In this document: positions 62,438 to 64,000 of the stretch, one piece after another
Position numbering within the stretch: the first letter of the stretch is position 1
Layout: each line of letters starts with the position of its first letter
Assembly: GCA_964631835.1 (NCBI GenBank)
Contig: CAZWAD010000003.1
Location: forward strand, 1 to 64,000
Origin: Bog-950 sp964631835
GTDB taxonomy: Bacteria > Bacteroidota > Bacteroidia > Chitinophagales > LD1
DNA length: 64,000 bases
Reading direction: 5' to 3'
Made by a program: the position numbers and the translations under genes
The notes under the pieces: generated by a model
Databases searched by the model: none
The model's input: only the letters and a program-made list of their open reading frames with translations
What the model was told of the DNA's origin: nothing

Positions 62438-64000
62438 TTATTTCTCCCCGAACTTCTCTTTTAAAAGCTTTTGAAGCGAAAGCATTTCATCGCGCAGCTT
62501 GGCAGCGCTGAGATAATCGGTTTCGCGCGAAGCCTCAAGCATCTTCTGCCGCGTTGATTCAATGGCTTTATGCAATTGAGATGCATTCATGTATTGCACT
62601 ACCGGTTCAGCCACCATGCTTACTTCTTCCATTTCAATATAAGCATCAGGGGAAGTGCTGCGGACATCAAGCACCGAGGTCTGTTTCATAATTTCTTCTT
62701 TCGACTTGAAAATGGTAGCCGGAGTGATGTTGTGCTCGGTATTGTATTTAATCTGTTTCTCCCTTCTGCGGTTGGTTTCGTCAATGGTTTGCTGCATGCT
62801 GTTGGTTATTTTGTCGGCATACATTAGCACCTTGCCGTTGATGTTTCGCGCTGCTCGACCCGAAACCTGAATGAGGCTTCTACGATTGCGCAGGAAGCCT
62901 TCTTTATCCGCATCAAGAATAGCTACGAGCGAAACTTCCGGCAGGTCAAGCCCCTCGCGCAAAAGGTTTACTCCGATAAGCACATCGAATTTACCAAGCC
63001 GCAAATCGCGTATGATTTCGATTCGGTCAAGGGTATCCACTTCGCTGTGTATATAGCGGCATTTGATACTTACTCTCGCTAAATACTTGTTCAGTTCTTC
63101 AGCCATCCGTTTAGTAAGTGTGGTTACCAAAACGCGCTCATGTTTTTTCACCCGTTCATCAATTTCTTCCATTAAATCGTCAATCTGGTTTATGCTAGGT
63201 CGAACCTCCACAGGTGGGTCAAGCAGACCGGTGGGGCGGACAACCTGTTCTACAAATGCGCCTCCTGTTTTTTCCAGTTCATAATCACCGGGCGTAGCGC
63301 TTACATAAATAGCCTGGTTGACCATAGCCTCAAACTCATGAAAATTCAGAGGCCGGTTATCAAGAGCCGATGGAAGGCGGAAGCCATACTCCACCAGATT
63401 TATTTTCCGGCTCCGGTCGCCACCGTACATGCCACCAATCTGCGGAACGGTAACATGGCTTTCGTCTACCACTAACAGGAAATCATCGGGGAAATAATCG
63501 AGCAGACAATAGGGGCGCGTCCCTTTGCCTCGCCTGTCGAGAAAGCGCGAATAGTTTTCAATGCCGGAGCAATAACCCAGTTCGCGCATCATCTCCATAT
63601 CAAATTCGGTGCGCTCTTTCAGGCGGGCAGCTTCAATATGTTTTCCCACCGATTTGAAATACTCAATCTGAGTACTGAGTTCTCCTTGAATCTCATCCAT
63701 CACACGCATCATCGAATCTTTGGAGGTAACATAGAGGTTGGCGGGGAAAATTGCCGCTATATCTAATTTGCCAAGCGTACGACCGCTAACCGGGTCGAAA
63801 CTTTCAATTTCTTCTATCACATCACCGAAAAATGTTATGCGGTACGCATAATCAACATAAGGCAGAGCGATTTCAACCACTTCGCCCTTAACACGAAAAG
63901 TTCCGCGAATAATTTCTTCGGCCCGGGAATAAAGACTGTCAACGAGCTTATGAAGGAAGGCATTGCGCGCTATCACCTGGCCTGATTGAATGCGGATAAT
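62438..64000 (-). CDS. uvrB: Excinuclease ABC subunit B, 3' part (5' end outside window)
   Basis: The last 521 codons of UvrB; the usual protein is about 670 aa and the start lies beyond 64000. Readable parts: IRIQSGQVIARNAFLHKLVDSLYSRA at the window edge, helicase motifs PPVEVRPSINQIDDLM, VLVTTLTKRMAEELN, GVNLLREGLDLPEVSLVAILDADKEGF and SGRAARNINGKVLMYADKIT, and the C-terminal UVR domain (IESTRQKMLEASRETDYLSAAKLRDEML) that binds UvrC. It verifies and loads the damage-incision complex in nucleotide excision repair. Complete within view. Confidence 0.96.
   Translation of the reverse strand: MIRIQSGQVIARNAFLHKLVDSLYSRAEEIIRGTFRVKGEVVEIALPYVDYAYRITFFGDVIEEIESFDPVSGRTLGKLDIAAIFPANLYVTSKDSMMRVMDEIQGELSTQIEYFKSVGKHIEAARLKERTEFDMEMMRELGYCSGIENYSRFLDRRGKGTRPYCLLDYFPDDFLLVVDESHVTVPQIGGMYGGDRSRKINLVEYGFRLPSALDNRPLNFHEFEAMVNQAIYVSATPGDYELEKTGGAFVEQVVRPTGLLDPPVEVRPSINQIDDLMEEIDERVKKHERVLVTTLTKRMAEELNKYLARVSIKCRYIHSEVDTLDRIEIIRDLRLGKFDVLIGVNLLREGLDLPEVSLVAILDADKEGFLRNRRSLIQVSGRAARNINGKVLMYADKITNSMQQTIDETNRRREKQIKYNTEHNITPATIFKSKEEIMKQTSVLDVRSTSPDAYIEMEEVSMVAEPVVQYMNASQLHKAIESTRQKMLEASRETDYLSAAKLRDEMLSLQKLLKEKFGEK

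Overview
The window looks like a scaffold from an uncultured Bacteroidota bacterium, probably a metagenome-assembled genome. Evidence: several secreted proteins end in the type IX secretion (T9SS) C-terminal sorting domain (YPNP...G.Y motif); predicted promoters fit the Bacteroidota form (TTG, about 19 nt, TAnnTTTG); the cell-shape operon has the order purH-mreB-mreC-mreD-mrdA-rodA; collagen-like, delta-60 and SprB-type repeat proteins are present; and short dispersed inverted repeats fill the gaps between genes. A run of 100 N at 41327-41426 is an assembly gap inside a collagen-like gene. I see no rRNA, tRNA, transposase, integrase or CRISPR array.

Layout. 1-1700: a 21-bp tandem array, an unknown 329-aa protein and intergenic hairpin elements. 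1709-7116 (minus): an eight-gene operon opened by a MarR regulator (YceI, pirin, FMN-dependent reductase, DoxX, DODA-type dioxygenase, a small 4Fe-4S protein, and a T9SS-secreted phosphodiesterase). Two matching MarR-type operator/promoter sites lie upstream of marR and yceI. 7188-14479 (minus): rod-shape genes and purH. 14693-19635: amidase, a repeat-rich intergenic stretch and carB. 19785-28465: surface polysaccharide genes (GT2, Wzy/ligase-like, Wzz-like, Wzx-like flippase, GT4) with an OppC-type permease and a SpoIIE-type phosphatase among them. 28642-31323: collagen-like protein with 11 His-containing repeats. 31439-39303: DinB proteins, hutH-hisS, VOC protein, mnmE, a TPR protein and a double-thioredoxin protein. 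39394-44529: giant collagen-like protein (gapped) and a small membrane protein. 44584-51168: citrate synthase, then a second sugar/glycan group (DegT aminotransferase, GT4, AsnB, WlbA/WbpB-like oxidoreductase). 51288-62391: diheme cytochrome c, T9SS surface proteins, and an HTH gene + 41-bp hairpin array + unknown 331-aa protein cassette. 62438-64000: 3' part of uvrB.

Most housekeeping genes are ordinary. The best candidates for something undescribed are the two cassettes in which a helically phased short tandem array (21 bp or 41 bp) sits just upstream of an unknown protein of about 330 aa. The two proteins seem to share a divergent C-terminal beta domain, and one cassette has its own divergent HTH regulator with an 18-bp palindrome. 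A third array of the same design (16439-16604) has no such protein beside it. Also worth attention are the MarR operon with its two matched operators, the His-ladder repeat protein, and short phrase-like repeats that have inserted in frame into coding sequences.
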